Part shown: positions 1-9,087 of the stretch, in pieces | Numbering within the stretch: the first letter of the stretch is position 1 | Layout: every line of letters starts with the position of its first letter | Assembly: GCA_029260765.1 (NCBI GenBank) | Contig: JAJDCP010000015.1 | Coordinates: forward strand, 1 to 61,768 | Direction: 5' to 3' | DNA from: Planctomycetota bacterium | GTDB taxonomy: Bacteria; Planctomycetota; J058; JAJDCP01 | DNA: 61,768 nt | Notes under the pieces: model-generated | What the model saw: the letters and a program-made list of their open reading frames with translations, nothing else | Database searches by the model: none | What the model was told of the DNA's origin: nothing | Position numbers and translations under genes: made by a program

Positions 1-1
1 G

Positions 2-832
2 TACGCCGTGGTCAAGGACGAGAAGGTGGTCAAGACCGGCAAGACGGGCGCCGACGGCAAGGTGAATGAAGAGATGCCTGCCGGAACCTACAATGTGCGC
101 ATCATCAAGCTCGGTGATGGATCCAGCGGTGGCAGCGTCGCCCCCGGCCAACCGGGAGGCACGCCCCCGGCAGGGACGACGCCACCGGCGGGGACGACGC
201 CACCAGCGGGGACGACGCCACCGGCGGGGGCCACCCCTCCAGCAGGCACGACTCCACCCGCGGGCGCCACCGCCCCGGCGGGCACTACGCCTCCCGCGGG
301 CACCACCCCCCCCGACGATGGCCTGCATCCCACCCGGCGCAAGATCATCGAGATCGCCGAGGGCGCAGTGGGCAAAGTCAGCGACCTGGGCGGGCAGGGC
401 GGCAAGAAGCTCGGTTGGGAGCTGCTCAAGGAGATCTATGACACCGCGCTGGGGTGTGACACCAACAAATACGGCTGGCTCCCTGGCATCCAGGCTCCCG
501 GCAAACGTGCGGGTTCCAATGCTCAGAAACCCGGAGGAATCAGCTGGTGTGGTATTTTCAACGTCTGGGCCGTGATCAAAGCGGGCGTACCCGGTGTGAA
601 GTGGATCCTGGGGAGAGCGATCCAGGGGCTTCCCAAACCCAAAGGCGACAAGAACTTCAAACCCGGCGACATCCTGGTCATCAAAGGCAAGCTCGTCCAT
701 CACTGTCTGCTCAAGCAGCGTGACGGCGACACATTGACGACCATCGACGGCAACACGATGAACCAGGCGATCGTGATCCGGCAACGCAGCGCAGGGGAAG
801 TGGCCTACTACTACACGACAGTCCAGGAGTAA
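2..832 (+). CDS. CHAP/NlpC-like cysteine peptidase-fold protein, 5' end cut by window
   Basis: The reading frame is open to the left edge, so the N-terminus lies outside the window. What remains begins with a short beta-rich segment of the carboxypeptidase-regulatory type (GKTGADGKV followed by PAGTYNV). About nine tandem TPPAGT/A units follow, roughly codons 53-104, and form a Pro/Thr linker. The C-terminal ~160 residues contain SWCGIF, then FKPGDILVI, LVHHCLL and TIDGNT, which is the Cys-His-polar order of CHAP/NlpC-P60 amidases and peptidases. Such proteins cleave peptidoglycan or act as baseplate or secretion-associated hydrolases. The linker suggests export or assembly into a larger particle. 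No partner gene is visible, and the family call is by motif order only. Confidence 0.6.
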   Translation, partial: YAVVKDEKVVKTGKTGADGKVNEEMPAGTYNVRIIKLGDGSSGGSVAPGQPGGTPPAGTTPPAGTTPPAGTTPPAGATPPAGTTPPAGATAPAGTTPPAGTTPPDDGLHPTRRKIIEIAEGAVGKVSDLGGQGGKKLGWELLKEIYDTALGCDTNKYGWLPGIQAPGKRAGSNAQKPGGISWCGIFNVWAVIKAGVPGVKWILGRAIQGLPKPKGDKNFKPGDILVIKGKLVHHCLLKQRDGDTLTTIDGNTMNQAIVIRQRSAGEVAYYYTTVQE

Positions 833-1013
833 TCCGTCGACGTTCAGGGGAAAATGCGCTATCACAACAGCGGTAAGGTCCCATCGCAAGGCAACCTGCT
901 GACAGGCAGGCTGCCGCGCAACGAAAGATTGCCTGACGAGCCCCCCGGCGGTACTCCTGACACCCTTTGAGGGTCCGGTCCGCGCGGCTCCAGAGATTCT
1001 TGGGAGTCGACCC

Positions 1014-1934
1014 ATGACCTCCTGCCGCAGCTGTGGCCAGACGATTCCGCTGCCCAAAATGACGCTGCAGATCGGCTGCCGAGCCTGTGGAAATGAGCAG
1101 GGCTGGAGCCCGGGCGAGGGGGACCAGGCGAGCGCTTCCCCTCAGGCTGCGACGCCCGAACCAGGTGCGGAAGCACTCGCAGATGGGGCGGGTGCCGCTC
1201 CCGTCAGCGCTGAGGCAACGCCCAAGCTCCGGCCAGGGCCCGTGCGGCCTCCAAGGCCCGGGCCGCCCACGGGGGCGGGGCCTGCCAACAACCCGGACAT
1301 CGCCATCGTCGACCAGAAACGCCTGCGCTTCCGTGCGTGGACTCCCAGCACCTTCTCGCTCAGCTCAAAGCTGATCTATGTCGGCATGGTCCTGGCGTGC
1401 ATCGCCTGCATGCTGGCCGCAGTCGGAGGGGTGGTCGCGGCCGTCGCCAACAGCCGCTGGATCGAGGAGATGATCTTGGGCGCGGTCTTCGCCGTTTCGT
1501 TCGGCATGCTCGGCGTGTGCGTGTTGTGCATCGGGCGCTACCTGCGCATGCTGGCCCGTTTTCAGGAAGAGTTGTGGAAACGGGGCCGCGCGCTCTTGCT
1601 GGCTGCCCGTGGCGAGGGCGATTACACGACGCCGCGCCCGAATGTCGAGAGCTTCGTGGCCCACGGTCGGGTGTTGGCGATCTTCGGCATGGCCAGCGCG
1701 GCCTGGCTGGGCATACTCGGGCTGGTGGGCTGCGGGTTCGGACTCAGCGAGTCGCGCTGGGTCGAAGAATTCATCTTCAGCTTCGGCGTGTTCTTCGGTG
1801 GTTGCGTCGGTGGCCTGTTCGTCTTTTGCCTGTCTGCCTACTGCCATCAGCAGGTGCTGGGCTTTCTCGAGCTGGTCCGCGATCAAGATGCCTTGCTGAC
1901 CGAGTTGGAGCTCGGCAACGAATCTCCGGCCTGA
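1014..1934 (+). CDS. Zinc-ribbon membrane protein, unknown function
   Basis: The start at 1014 follows a GGGAG ribosome site about 7 bases upstream. Residues 4-25 carry two CxxC pairs (C4/C7 and C22/C25), a small zinc ribbon facing the cytoplasm. About 75 residues of Pro/Ala/Gly-rich linker follow. The remainder holds four hydrophobic helices in two pairs; each pair has the pattern of a long Ala/Gly/Val helix, a W-[IV]-E-E-[MF] motif (RWIEEM and RWVEEF) and another helix, so the membrane part looks like an internal duplication. No enzyme motif is seen. Zinc-ribbon plus few-TM proteins of this kind are common and uncharacterised in Planctomycetota. Confidence 0.7.
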   Translation: MTSCRSCGQTIPLPKMTLQIGCRACGNEQGWSPGEGDQASASPQAATPEPGAEALADGAGAAPVSAEATPKLRPGPVRPPRPGPPTGAGPANNPDIAIVDQKRLRFRAWTPSTFSLSSKLIYVGMVLACIACMLAAVGGVVAAVANSRWIEEMILGAVFAVSFGMLGVCVLCIGRYLRMLARFQEELWKRGRALLLAARGEGDYTTPRPNVESFVAHGRVLAIFGMASAAWLGILGLVGCGFGLSESRWVEEFIFSFGVFFGGCVGGLFVFCLSAYCHQQVLGFLELVRDQDALLTELELGNESPA

Positions 1935-2269
1935 AACGCCCCCAAGAATCTTGGAGTGGATGTGGGGGGAGGGCGCGAGCTGCTCAACCCCAACGCCGTG
2001 ACTTTTCTGGCTGGGATCTGACGGCCATCACGAGCCCATGCTTTGCCAGAGCGGTCGACCGCTCTGGCAGGGAGAGGTTGTGAGACTCGGCCGGCCTACA
2101 TCTCTACGGCCGGAAAGGGTGAGGTGTCGAGTAGACGCAGGAACCGCCGCCCATGGCGGCCTTTGTAGTTTGAAAGATCGACCCGGAAATGGTCGCAGCA
2201 TTCACAATCTGCAACGTCGAGAGGGTGCACATCGTAGGGGTCGCGCATCGTTTCCTCCGCAAACCTGTC

Positions 2270-2317
2270 GGTTCAGGTAGGGACCTTCCCATTTGTCGGT
2301 CCTACCACGGTTGAACC
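2270..2317. repeat. Imperfect inverted repeat
   Basis: GGTTCA GGTAGGGACC on the left pairs with GGTCCTACC then TTGAACC on the right, with a few unpaired bases and a ~12 base loop. It could be a terminator-like stem, an old insertion-sequence end or chance. No T tract follows on either strand. Confidence 0.35.
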
Positions 2318-2821
2318 TGAATGGAATCCCTGGAATTCTTCGCGCCTCCCTTCCGGTCTGCCGTGGCCGCCTGCCTTGGACTGCTGTGACTTTGCTGCCA
2401 TCATTGCAGTCTTGACAACGCGGTTTCCACTGCAACCGTTGTGCCAGACCTGAAAGCCGTTGTGTTCTCCGACTTGCGGCAACCCCGCGCAAATTGGATA
2501 CCGGCTGGTCATCTATTGTTACCGTTGGGTGGTTTCCTCCCCGTGCAGATAAATATGTATCTCTGTGAAATACATAATAAAGGTCGGCAACGATCGTTGC
2601 AAGTACGCTTGCGTGCGAGCCGGCACCAACTCCTGCCACTGCAGAGCTTACGCAGCCCCATACAGCAGCGTCCTCTGCCAGCTCTTTGCGTACACGAACC
2701 CTTGGTCTGTTCTGGTTGGAGGGCGCCGGGCTTCATGCAAGTCGGACTAACAGACCGCATCACCTCGTTCATCGTGACGGGGCGCGTAGCGAGTTTGTTC
2801 AGGACTCGGCGCGTCGCGGCG

Positions 2822-2830
2822 TGGTATCCT
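2822..2830 (+). promoter_or_regulatory. Possible extended -10 upstream of serA
   Basis: TGGTATCCT has the TGn plus TATnnT form of an extended -10 and lies 29 bases before the serA start. No -35 at good spacing is visible, so this is weak. Confidence 0.3.
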
Positions 2831-2858
2831 CGGCGCCCCACGACCCCGGGAGAGAGCC

Positions 2859-4439
2859 ATGCCTTGGAACATCCTCGTCTCAGACCCGCTTTCCAGCGAC
2901 GCACTCCAGAGCCTTGAAGCCGCCGAAGAGATTCACTGCGAGCAGCTGAATGGCAAAGATCCGCAGGCGCTGCTCGAAGCCCTGCCGCGTTTCGACGGTT
3001 GGATCATCCGCAGCGGGACACGCGTGACCGACGAGCTGCTTGCGGCTGCGATCCGTCTCAAGTGCATCGCCCGCGCGGGCGTGGGCATCGACAACATCGA
3101 CCTCGATGCGGCTACGCGCCGCGGCGTGTTGGTGATGAACACACCCTTCGGAAACACCATCTCCGCAGCCGAACACACCCTGGCACTACTGTTCGCCGTC
3201 TGCCGCCATTTGCCCGAGGCTTGTGCTTCCCTGCAAGCTGGACGCTGGGAGCGTAAGGCCTTTATCGGCAGTGAGCTGACGGGCAAGACTCTCGGCGTCG
3301 TCGGGCTGGGCAAGATCGGCCAGGCGGTCGCCGAACGTGCCCTGGGCCTGAAGATGCAAGTGCTTGGGTTCGATCCGTTTGTGGAGAGCGCTGACTTCGA
3401 GGTCGTCAGCCTGGCAGAGATCTATCGACGTGCCGACATCATCAGTGTGCACGTTCCGATCAATGACCGCACACGGGGTATGATTGGCCGGGCCGAGCTG
3501 CAGGCCTGCAAACCGGGCGTGATCATCCTGAACTGCGCCCGCGGTGGAGTGGTCTCGGAGGCGGCCCTCGTCGAGGCGCTCGAGCAGGGTCGGCTCGGGG
3601 GCGTCGGTCTCGATGTCTTCGAGAGCGAGCCCCTCGATGCACACCATCCGCTGCGAAGCTTTCCGCAGGTCGTGATGACGCCCCATCTGGGCGCCTCCAC
3701 CCTCGAAGCTCAGGACAAGGTCGGGCTGGCGGCCGTGCAGCAGGTGCTTGACTATCTCGAGCGCGGGGCGGTCAACAATGCCGTCAACATGCCCTCGCTC
3801 GGGGCCGGGGTTGGCGAGCGCCTGGCGCCCTTCGTGCTTCTGGCCGAGAGAATCGGCAGCCTGCACGGACAGCTCGCGCGGGGCAGCATCGCCGAGGTGC
3901 AGGTCAGCTTCAGCGGTGAGGCATTCGGCGAGGACGGCCGCGAGCTCTGTACACGCGCGGTGCTTCAGGGTCTGCTGCAGTGTTTCCTGGATGGTCCCGT
4001 CAACCGCATCTCGGCGCGCACGCTGGCCAAGGGCCGTGGCATCGCAGTCGGCGTCTCGGAGCAAACGAGCCGTGACTTTTCCGCCGTGCTCGAGGTCAGC
4101 GTGCGTGGCTCGTTCGGCAGCCGCCGTATCGCGGGGGCGCTGTTTGGCCAGAAGTTCCCGCGCTTGATCCGCTTCGACGACTACCGCACCGACGCGATTC
4201 CTGAGGGCTGTCTGCTGCTTGTGCAGAACCGAGACCAGCCGAGAATGCTGGCGCGCATCTCGACGATGATCGGCGACAGCGGCATCAATATCGCCAACGT
4301 GACCCTGGCGCGGGACAAGTCGGGCGGCACCGCTCTGGCCTTGTTCAACCTCGATAGTCATCCCACAAGTGTGCAGCTCGACGCCCTGCGCACGATTCCC
4401 GATGTGCAATGGGCCTGCGCGTGTGACCTGGGAGAATGA
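2859..4439 (+). CDS. serA: D-3-phosphoglycerate dehydrogenase
   Basis: It oxidises 3-phosphoglycerate to 3-phosphohydroxypyruvate with NAD, the first committed step of serine synthesis in the cytoplasm. The 526-residue length fits the long form with an intervening domain and a C-terminal ACT domain. The NAD-binding glycine motif GLGKIGQ is near residue 150, the catalytic Arg sits in NCARGGVV and the catalytic His in TPHLGAST near residue 275. The ACT domain spans roughly residues 448-526 (QNRDQPRMLARI, GINIANVTLAR) and normally senses serine. The start is preceded by GGGAGAG. It is followed 76 bases later by rocD on the same strand, so joint transcription is possible. Confidence 0.95.
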   Translation: MPWNILVSDPLSSDALQSLEAAEEIHCEQLNGKDPQALLEALPRFDGWIIRSGTRVTDELLAAAIRLKCIARAGVGIDNIDLDAATRRGVLVMNTPFGNTISAAEHTLALLFAVCRHLPEACASLQAGRWERKAFIGSELTGKTLGVVGLGKIGQAVAERALGLKMQVLGFDPFVESADFEVVSLAEIYRRADIISVHVPINDRTRGMIGRAELQACKPGVIILNCARGGVVSEAALVEALEQGRLGGVGLDVFESEPLDAHHPLRSFPQVVMTPHLGASTLEAQDKVGLAAVQQVLDYLERGAVNNAVNMPSLGAGVGERLAPFVLLAERIGSLHGQLARGSIAEVQVSFSGEAFGEDGRELCTRAVLQGLLQCFLDGPVNRISARTLAKGRGIAVGVSEQTSRDFSAVLEVSVRGSFGSRRIAGALFGQKFPRLIRFDDYRTDAIPEGCLLLVQNRDQPRMLARISTMIGDSGINIANVTLARDKSGGTALALFNLDSHPTSVQLDALRTIPDVQWACACDLGE

Positions 4440-4515
4440 AATTCCGGCACCTCGCTTTGCATTTCTGAGGCGGCAGTGCTAGAAATCCCTATCTTCGCGC
4501 AACAGGAGCCGTCCT

Positions 4516-5733
4516 ATGACCGCAGCCGCCGTCAACCGCAGCAGCCAGCTGATCGCCCAGACCGAGAAATATGGAGCCCACAACTATGCCCCTCTCCAGG
4601 TGGTCCTCGAGCGCGGCGAAGGGCCGTTCGTCTGGGATGTCGAGGGGCGCCGCTACTTCGACATGCTGTCGGCATACTCCGCCGTCAACCAGGGGCACAG
4701 TCACCCGCGCATCCTCGCTGCGCTGGTCGAGCAAGCCGGCAGGCTGGCGCTGACCTCGCGGGCCTTCTTCAACGACAAGCTGGGCGCGATGCTGCAGAAG
4801 ATCTGTGAGCTGACCGGGTTCGCACGGGTTCTGCCGATGAACACCGGCGCGGAGGCTGTCGAGACGGCGATCAAGTGCATGCGGCGTTGGGGATACCGCA
4901 AGAAGGGCATCCCGAGCGGGAAGGCGGAGATTATCGTTGGCAGCGAGAATTTCCACGGCCGGACCACGACGATCGTGGGCTTTTCGACCGACCCTGACGC
5001 CTATGAAGACTATGGCCCGGCCACTCCGGGCTTCAAGATTGTGCCCTACGGCGATGCCGAGGCCCTGGCGGGTGCGATCACGCCGAACACCTGTGGGGTC
5101 TTGCTCGAGCCGATCCAAGGCGAAGCGGGCGTGAAGATGCCCCCGGATGACTATCTCCCGAGGGTGCGGCAGGTCTGCACCGACCAGAACGTGCTGCTCT
5201 GCCTCGATGAGATCCAAACCGGCCTGGGGCGTACTGGGAAGCTGTTCGCCTGGGAGCACAGTGGCGCGCGGCCGGACGTGATCATTTTGGGCAAGGCGCT
5301 CTCCGGTGGCTTCTACCCGATCTCGGGCATCGCGACCTCGGCGCAGATCATGGATGTCTTCACGCCCGGAAGTCATGGCTCGACCTATGGGGGGAACCCT
5401 CTCGCTTCAGCTGTGGCGGTGGCCGCACTCGAAGTGCTGGTCGATGAGAAGCTGGCCGAGAATGCCGCGCAGCTGGGAGAGCACGCCCTGGCACGACTGC
5501 GGGCAGAGCTGACCTCGGAGAATATCTGCGATATCCGCGGTCGTGGGTTGCTGCTCGCGGTCGAGTACAGCACCGGGATCGCCAAGCAGGCCTGCAAGAA
5601 GCTGCAGAGCCTGGGAGTGCTGGCCAAAGACACCCACAAGACCACGATCCGTTTTGCTCCGCCGCTGGTGATCAGCCGTGAGCAGCTCGACCAGGCACTC
5701 GATCTGATCATCGGGGTCCTTAACAGCTTCTGA
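4516..5733 (+). CDS. rocD: Ornithine aminotransferase
   Basis: A PLP-dependent class III aminotransferase that converts ornithine and 2-oxoglutarate to glutamate semialdehyde and glutamate. The N-terminal signature (EKYGAHNYAPL) and the substrate region (MLSAYSAVNQGHSHPRI) are those of ornithine rather than acetylornithine aminotransferase. NTGAEAVETAIK binds the cofactor phosphate, LCLDEIQTGLGRTG holds the PLP Asp, and the Schiff-base Lys is K260 in ILGKALSGG. The length of 405 is normal. The ribosome site AGGAG precedes the ATG. It links arginine/ornithine catabolism to proline and glutamate. Confidence 0.93.
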   Translation: MTAAAVNRSSQLIAQTEKYGAHNYAPLQVVLERGEGPFVWDVEGRRYFDMLSAYSAVNQGHSHPRILAALVEQAGRLALTSRAFFNDKLGAMLQKICELTGFARVLPMNTGAEAVETAIKCMRRWGYRKKGIPSGKAEIIVGSENFHGRTTTIVGFSTDPDAYEDYGPATPGFKIVPYGDAEALAGAITPNTCGVLLEPIQGEAGVKMPPDDYLPRVRQVCTDQNVLLCLDEIQTGLGRTGKLFAWEHSGARPDVIILGKALSGGFYPISGIATSAQIMDVFTPGSHGSTYGGNPLASAVAVAALEVLVDEKLAENAAQLGEHALARLRAELTSENICDIRGRGLLLAVEYSTGIAKQACKKLQSLGVLAKDTHKTTIRFAPPLVISREQLDQALDLIIGVLNSF

Positions 5734-5812
5734 GCGGGTCTCGAGCGCCGTCCACGCTGACTGCCCGCAGCCCCCGACGCTTCCGGCTTGGTAGGGTTCC
5801 CCCTCAGGGGAG

Positions 5813-6484
5813 TCAGTCCGCCTCGGGCGTGCGCCCCAGCACGATCTCGAACGCGCCCTGCGGATTCCCATCGGCGTCGCGCTCGCTGCCGAAGTCGACG
5901 ATCAGGCTGTCGCGTGCCGCGACCCCGAAACGATTTGCCGTCTCGCGCAAGATCAAGTCCGGCTCATTGAGCGGCTGCCCCTTGAAGTACATCTGGGTGG
6001 TCAGGCGTGGCAGCCCGAAGGCGTCGACGCGGAAGTGGATGTGGGGCGGCCGATCCCAATTGCGGCTGGCCGGGTAGGCCCCGGGAATGATCGTCCTGAA
6101 ATCAAAACGCCCCTCATTGTCTGTCAGTAGACGGGCCCAATATTGGAAGTTGGGGTCGATCGCGGCGGGATTCGGATCGCGCGGGTGGTTGTAGCGGCCG
6201 CTGGCACAGGCCTGCCAGACGTCGATAAACACCCCAGAGAGCGCCGCGCCAGCAAGGTCGCGCACGATCCCTTGCACGCGGACCAGTTCGCCGTCGGCTC
6301 GGTCCGCGCGGCCTGCGACCCGCGTCAGGTCGACATCCTTGTCCGCCTGGTCTGCGGCAGGAAAGAAGGGACCCTCAGTCTGGCCAGGTGTGAGCTCTTG
6401 TGCGGCGGACAGGCCTGCGAGCCCGAGGCCGAGCAGGCCGGCACGGCGGAGCAAGGCACGACGGTCGAATGGGTCCGGGGACAT
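5813..6484 (-). CDS. Intradiol ring-cleavage dioxygenase, probably Tat-exported
   Basis: Related to the protocatechuate 3,4-dioxygenase/catechol 1,2-dioxygenase family, non-haem Fe(III) enzymes that open catechol rings between the hydroxyls. With the ATG at 6484 (GGAGG 5 bases upstream; the GTG at 6487 is too close to it), residues 8-30 form a twin-arginine-like leader (RRALLRRAG then a hydrophobic stretch ending SAAQE). The four iron ligands of the family are present: Y98 in GRYNHP, Y137 in GAYPAS, H148 and H150 in PPHIHF. Exported single-subunit intradiol enzymes are frequent in Planctomycetota. There are no other aromatic-pathway genes nearby, so the substrate is unknown. It is convergent with rocD. 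Confidence 0.85.
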   Translation of the reverse strand: MSPDPFDRRALLRRAGLLGLGLAGLSAAQELTPGQTEGPFFPAADQADKDVDLTRVAGRADRADGELVRVQGIVRDLAGAALSGVFIDVWQACASGRYNHPRDPNPAAIDPNFQYWARLLTDNEGRFDFRTIIPGAYPASRNWDRPPHIHFRVDAFGLPRLTTQMYFKGQPLNEPDLILRETANRFGVAARDSLIVDFGSERDADGNPQGAFEIVLGRTPEAD

Positions 6485-6568
6485 CACAACCTCCAGGGGA
6501 GCGTGCCCGATCGCACGCGGTTGTTTGGAGTCTACACGGCCGGGCCTGCAGTGTGTGTAACGGGCCTG

Positions 6569-8404
6569 TCAAGAACCGCCCGGTAGGCCCAGCCCCTTCC
6601 CGAGCCCCCCCAGGTCGGGTTTCGGGCCGGCTTTGCCGAGCCCTCCCAGGCCGGGCAGTTTGTCCAACGCGGGGGGCTTGAGCCCCGAGGGAGGTTTGGG
6701 CATCGCCGGCGCCTTGGGCAACTTGGGAGCTTTCGGCAGCTTGGGCATCGCCGGCGCCTTGGGCAGAGCGGGAGCCTTGGGCAGAGCGGGAGCCTTGGGC
6801 ACACCGGGCAGCTTGGGGGCCTTGGGAAGGGCGGGAGCCTTCGGCACACCGGGCAGCTTGGGGGCCTTCATCGCCGCGGCAGCAGCACCGCCAGGCATCG
6901 AAGGACCCGATCCGCCTGCCGCACCGGCTGCGCTCGCCGCAGGCTGCGAGCCCTGACTCTTGGCTGCACTCGCTGGAGGTTTGGCCTGCGCGCCGGCAGG
7001 CGGCTTGGCTTGCGCGGCCGGTTTTGCGCCGCTGGCCGCGCCGCTCTTGCTCGCACTCTTCCGCTCGCGCTTGCGCTGCTTCTCCCTCTCTTTCTCGCGT
7101 TCCTTCTTGCGGTCCTGTTCGCGCTTCTTCTGTTCCTTTTCCGCCTTCTTCTCGCTTGCCTTCTGTTCGTCGGACTTGGGCTTTACGCCGGCGATCTCGT
7201 TGAGCTTCGCGACCAACTCTGCGCTCGCTTCGGGCACCCCATCCTTGAACATCTCGACTTCCGGTGGCAGCGGAATCGGCTCTGGGTCGGGGATCGGTTC
7301 CTGGGGAACCTCCGGCGGATCCGGAAGGGGCTCACCGGGGTGATCCTCCTTCCAGTCGTCGATCATCTGCTCGTACTCTTTCTTCTTGTCATCCGACTCT
7401 TGCTTGAGCTCTTCGACCTTCTGCTTCCCTTCTTCGACCGCCTCCTCCACCCGCTGCTGGATCACCTCCTGCCGCTTCTGAAAAGCCGCGATGGCGTTCG
7501 GATTGCCTTCGGCCATATGGTCGACCAGTTCGGTAAGCGCCGCGTCGTCGTCGACGGCACGAGCGCCCAGCTCGGCCATCTCGGCGCTGTCGTCCTTCTT
7601 GAGCACGCGGTATTCGAGGTCAGCCTGGGCGATCACACTGCCCGCCCCATTGATCGCCACGATCACGCCAGGCGTGGCATCGAGCGTCTGGCTGAAAACG
7701 ATGGGACCGCAATAGGGCGCCGCAAAATACTGCAGCCTGATGCTGCTGAGTTGCTCGTCGGGACCGGCCCAATGCTGGCCGGCTTTGGTGAACAGGGCGA
7801 ACAGGGCAGTCCACGGCAAGACGCGGCCTGCGAAGCCAGCCCTGCGCGCGACGATCTCGTCGAAGTAGATCGGGTCATCCTCGCGCAGGATCGCCCCGAT
7901 CTCGACATTGAAACTCTTGCTGGGAAGCTCCCTGTGCGGCAACTTCAGCGCCGGTCCTCCGGTGGTCTCGACCGGGGGCAATGAGCGGCGCTCGAGACCC
8001 TCGAAGGCAAAGTCGCGTCCATCGACGGTCCAGACAATGCTGCCAGCGAAGAGCGGTTCTCCCTGCGGAATGCGGCCCTCGACCTCCATGATCAGCGAGG
8101 TGCCCTCGTCGCCCTCGTCGATGCTCTGGTTGCGCGAGATACAGATGATGGGCACACCCAGAGGGAGCCCGGACATGAACTCCAGCTCGACCTCCAGCGG
8201 GGCAGACACGTAGTAACTTCCCCCGAGGGGGCCGTCAAGGAGGGTGCGCCGGACCGAGCCGCTCAACGTCAACCACACCAGCGCCGGGTGGGCATCGCCG
8301 TCGCTGGGCGGCGCGTCGAGCAACTTGCGCAGCCGCACGTCGATCTCGAGACTGATGGGAATGGCCGAGCAGAAGTCCTTGCCGAGCGCTTCTTTCCTGA
8401 GCAC
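6569..8404 (-). CDS. Coiled-coil protein with Pro/Lys/Ala-rich tandem-repeat tail
   Basis: The GTG start at 8404 has GGTGGAG just upstream. The first ~270 residues look globular. A stretch reading FAGRVLPWTALFALF followed by a Y.AP...G.. segment loosely recalls the hot-dog fold of MaoC/FAS1-like dehydratases, but I cannot confirm this. Residues ~290-360 form a charged coiled coil, then a DP/EP-rich linker, then a very basic KRE-rich helix (~420-460), an Ala/Pro segment and a tandem tail of APALPKAPKLPGVPK-like units (~510-575), ending in Gly/Leu-rich repeats. There is no signal peptide or TM helix. The basic tail could bind nucleic acid or a polyanion. Function unknown. Confidence 0.7.
   Translation of the reverse strand: MLRKEALGKDFCSAIPISLEIDVRLRKLLDAPPSDGDAHPALVWLTLSGSVRRTLLDGPLGGSYYVSAPLEVELEFMSGLPLGVPIICISRNQSIDEGDEGTSLIMEVEGRIPQGEPLFAGSIVWTVDGRDFAFEGLERRSLPPVETTGGPALKLPHRELPSKSFNVEIGAILREDDPIYFDEIVARRAGFAGRVLPWTALFALFTKAGQHWAGPDEQLSSIRLQYFAAPYCGPIVFSQTLDATPGVIVAINGAGSVIAQADLEYRVLKKDDSAEMAELGARAVDDDAALTELVDHMAEGNPNAIAAFQKRQEVIQQRVEEAVEEGKQKVEELKQESDDKKKEYEQMIDDWKEDHPGEPLPDPPEVPQEPIPDPEPIPLPPEVEMFKDGVPEASAELVAKLNEIAGVKPKSDEQKASEKKAEKEQKKREQDRKKEREKEREKQRKRERKSASKSGAASGAKPAAQAKPPAGAQAKPPASAAKSQGSQPAASAAGAAGGSGPSMPGGAAAAAMKAPKLPGVPKAPALPKAPKLPGVPKAPALPKAPALPKAPAMPKLPKAPKLPKAPAMPKPPSGLKPPALDKLPGLGGLGKAGPKPDLGGLGKGLGLPGGS
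6690..6870. repeat. In-gene tandem repeats encoding the Lys-Ala-Pro tail
   Basis: Degenerate tandem units based on a GCCTTGGGCAGAGCGGGA pattern, 12-18 bases long on the forward strand, keep the reading frame of the minus-strand gene. Near-identical neighbouring units suggest recent slippage or unequal recombination. Confidence 0.7.
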
Positions 8405-8433
8405 CGTCGCTCCACCTGGTTGAGGATCGGGTC

Positions 8434-8928
8434 CTATTCTCCCGTAATGCCCCGCTTTCGCAAAGATCGTTTTTTGGGGGTCGGCTTGTGCCCCAGCTTG
8501 CGGAGGAGTTGGTCGAGGGTGCTCTGGAAGCGGCTGCGGGTCCGCTGCGTCATCGGCGGCGGCCCACCACGCACCACCCCCTGCTCCCGCAGGGTCTCCA
8601 TCATCGTGCGGGTCGCCAGGGCCCCTCCGATGGTCTCCGGGTCGAAGCGGCGCCCGTCAGGCCGCAGCGCCTCGGCGTCTCTTTCCAGACAGCGCGCGGC
8701 AAGCGGGATGTCGTTGGTGATCACCAGGTCGCCGCCAGCGATGTTGTCCGCGATCCAATCATCGGCCGCATCGGGCTCACCCCCGACATGGATCTGCTCG
8801 ATCGGTTGGCCGAGTGGCGCGCGCAGATATTGATTGGCGACCAGCACCACCCCGAGCTTGAAACGCCGGGCCACCCGGTAGATCTCTTGTTTGACCGGGC
8901 ATGCATCGGCGTCGACGAAAATCCTCAC
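8434..8928 (-). CDS. YaiI/YqxD family (DUF188/UPF0178) protein
   Basis: A small PIN-like fold family, about 150 residues, found across bacteria with no settled function. The GTG at 8928 is chosen because CAGGAGGA lies just upstream and the family always begins at RIFVDADACP; the longer frame upstream reads as non-coding. The family landmarks FVDADACPVK, NDIPLAA and GDLVITND are intact. The C-terminus ends in a basic segment (KPTPKKRSLRKR). It is divergent from arfB. The family call is firm, the role unknown. Confidence 0.88.
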   Translation of the reverse strand: MRIFVDADACPVKQEIYRVARRFKLGVVLVANQYLRAPLGQPIEQIHVGGEPDAADDWIADNIAGGDLVITNDIPLAARCLERDAEALRPDGRRFDPETIGGALATRTMMETLREQGVVRGGPPPMTQRTRSRFQSTLDQLLRKLGHKPTPKKRSLRKRGITGE

Positions 8929-9087
8929 CCCATCCTCCTGTGCAGTATCGGCTTCAGCTTGCCTTGTGCGTCCGCAGATGGCAAGGCTGGCGTGCTCTGG
9001 CGGATTGACGCGTCCCATGCAGAGACGTAGGCTCTAGCGCCGCCGGCTCCGCCACACAGGTTGGGCCGCCAATCATGAGGATCTGTC

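Larger units (their letters stand above)
1935..2858. other. Gene-poor region, 0.9 kb, less GC-rich
   Basis: I see no convincing gene in either direction. Short open frames lack ribosome sites and family motifs. The middle (about 2400-2600) is clearly poorer in GC than the flanks, including an AT-rich run near 2545-2580, and may be a decayed or transferred segment. An imperfect inverted repeat (GGTTCA/TGAACC with GGTAGG/CCTACC) lies at 2270-2317. Confidence 0.5.

Noticed and set aside
8929..9018. 30-codon N-terminal extension of the DUF188 protein
   Set aside because: It lacks family similarity, and AGGAGG sits directly before the internal GTG.
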